Below, in pieces: positions 62,886-64,000 of a stretch of 64,000 bases of DNA; the first letter of the stretch is position 1; each line of letters begins with the position of its first letter. Location: NCBI GenBank assembly GCA_946811185.2, contig OX328109.1:47141412-47205411 (forward strand), in the 5' to 3' direction. The DNA is from Hippopus hippopus (taxonomy: Eukaryota; Mollusca; Bivalvia; Cardiida; Cardiidae). The notes below the pieces were generated by a model, which saw only the letters and a list, made by a program, of their open reading frames with translations, was not told where the DNA came from and did not search any database. Made by a program: the position numbers and the translations under genes.

Positions 62886-63148
62886 TCCATGCTCTGGCAA
62901 AATGGTGGCTTAATGCATCTACGTGATGCATGATACCAAGTAAGTTATCATACTATTATGAATCTATAAAATCTAGTTTGTCTAACAACCGGGTGAAAAA
63001 TGAGGTATACTGGTCCTTTGATATGCAGAAAATGGACCAATAGCATAAAGGTTCGGCCCAGGTTAGCCTGCACAGACAGTACAATCTGACCTGGATCGAT
63101 ACTTTTCGCAGATGCCTTAATCCTCCTTTTCACAGAGAATGGCTCATT
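62886..63148. mobile_element. family B MITE, full length
   Basis: ATCCATGCTCTGGCAAAATG to CTTTTCACAGAGAATGGCTC; it contains an intact, unoccupied CCTTAATCCTCCTTTTC stretch comparable to the TTAA target used at 9171. Confidence 0.75.
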
Positions 63149-63529
63149 TGTTTTTAACATTTTAGAGCCAAACATTTGACTCAGATAACATCTATTCAAC
63201 AGACATCAGACGATAAAGGAGTGTACACTTAATTTTTATCTGCAGTATGACAAACATGAAGACAACGTCACAAGTGGATAGATAGATTTGTGCCAAAAAC
63301 GTTCCACCAAACTGTGCTGTCGTAATTCGTGATAGATGAATGACCATTTGGATTTTTCAAAGCATTAATTTGTGAATCTGAGCTATTGTATATGGTAAGA
63401 AGCTCAAACAAAATTAAGATTGATAAAAAACTAGCTTTACCAAATATTCTCAAAATTATCTTCGTTGTTTCAAAAGCTCACAGTGTTATGCATTGTGCAG
63501 AAATAAATCAGTCTCAAATGTGCAATATA

Positions 63530-63675
63530 ATCTCACACTGTACACCTGACACATTGTCATGACACGAACTTTGCATTGTACCTTGACCGTCACAGCTATG
63601 ACATTTGTCATTCTTGTGAAACAAATATCCACAGTCATGATTAGTTTTACCACACCTAAAACACCGTGGACACTT
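63530..63675 (-). pseudogene. retrotransposon gag zinc-knuckle-like remnant
   Basis: The minus strand is open for CPRCFRCGKTNHDC, then KCHSCDGQG and SSCHD, a spacing like paired CCHC knuckles of gag proteins. Too short and degenerate to classify. Confidence 0.3.
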
Positions 63676-63945
63676 TATGGGCCTTTATCTCCGTTTGGGC
63701 AGAGCCTGTAAACTTTGATACTTCACTGTCCGCCCGTTCTACACTTACAGCCAATACATATATATTTTTCATAGTTAAGTCTACGTCTGACGATAACGTT
63801 CTTTAAATGACACTGTTCCGTAACCCACAGACAAAAAAGATCTCTCAGCGCCTCTTCCAAAAAAGCTCAAATCCCACAGGAGTCGCTTAGCCGCCACAAT
63901 TTTGTCAAAAAGAGAGTTACAGTATCATTTTTACTTTGCGTCTTA

Positions 63946-64000
63946 GTTTAAACATATTTATTTTACATCGATTGAGAAACAAGTTCTTACAACTTATACT
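63946..64000. repeat. dispersed repeat, cut by the window edge
   Basis: AGTTTAAACATATTTATTTT and GAGAAACAAGTTCTTACAAC match 30400-30470. Confidence 0.7.

Overview
The window is animal nuclear DNA, most likely from a bivalve mollusc. I infer this from the intron-containing host gene remnants, an intronless B-box/beta-propeller gene of the type expanded in bivalves, and the very dense tRNA-derived SINEs, MITEs and foldback repeats. No database search was possible, so the species is not named.

Region 1 (1-8803) differs from the rest. It is a compact, intronless block of nine same-strand ORFs without internal stops: a GLYLK-repeat protein open to the left edge, a protein resembling the dUTPase fold, a membrane protein carrying YPPL and PSAP late-domain motifs, a DUF8207-like protein, a basic Ala/Lys-rich minor-capsid-like protein, an unknown protein, a candidate major capsid protein, a SAP plus NUMOD1-like DNA-binding protein, and a 1192-residue family B DNA polymerase with complete exonuclease and polymerase motifs. 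This looks like the right part of an endogenous Polinton/adintovirus-like element. The left end, and any integrase, packaging ATPase or protease, lie outside the window. Most genes start directly after a TATAAA-type motif, several stops are followed by hairpins, and a 12-bp tandem array sits between two of the genes.

Region 2 (8.9-40 kb) is repeat-rich host DNA holding decayed genes: a four-exon C-terminal remnant of unknown function (9.7-17.7 kb), a Mutator-like transposase on the minus strand (20.9-24.2 kb) split by two nested insertions, an I-PpoI-type HNH domain (about 20.2 kb), and a strawberry-notch-like helicase pseudogene (27.1-36.2 kb). More than 25 copies or fragments of one TTAA-targeting MITE with a long central hairpin are scattered through it.

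Region 3 (40-64 kb) contains one intact host gene (TRIM-like, minus strand, 40.7-42.2 kb), a 1-kb TA-flanked element, a 6-kb foldback element whose inverted arms are tandem arrays of about 343-bp units (51.9-58.0 kb), and many smaller repeats. The nested insertions allow several relative ages to be read directly from the sequence.
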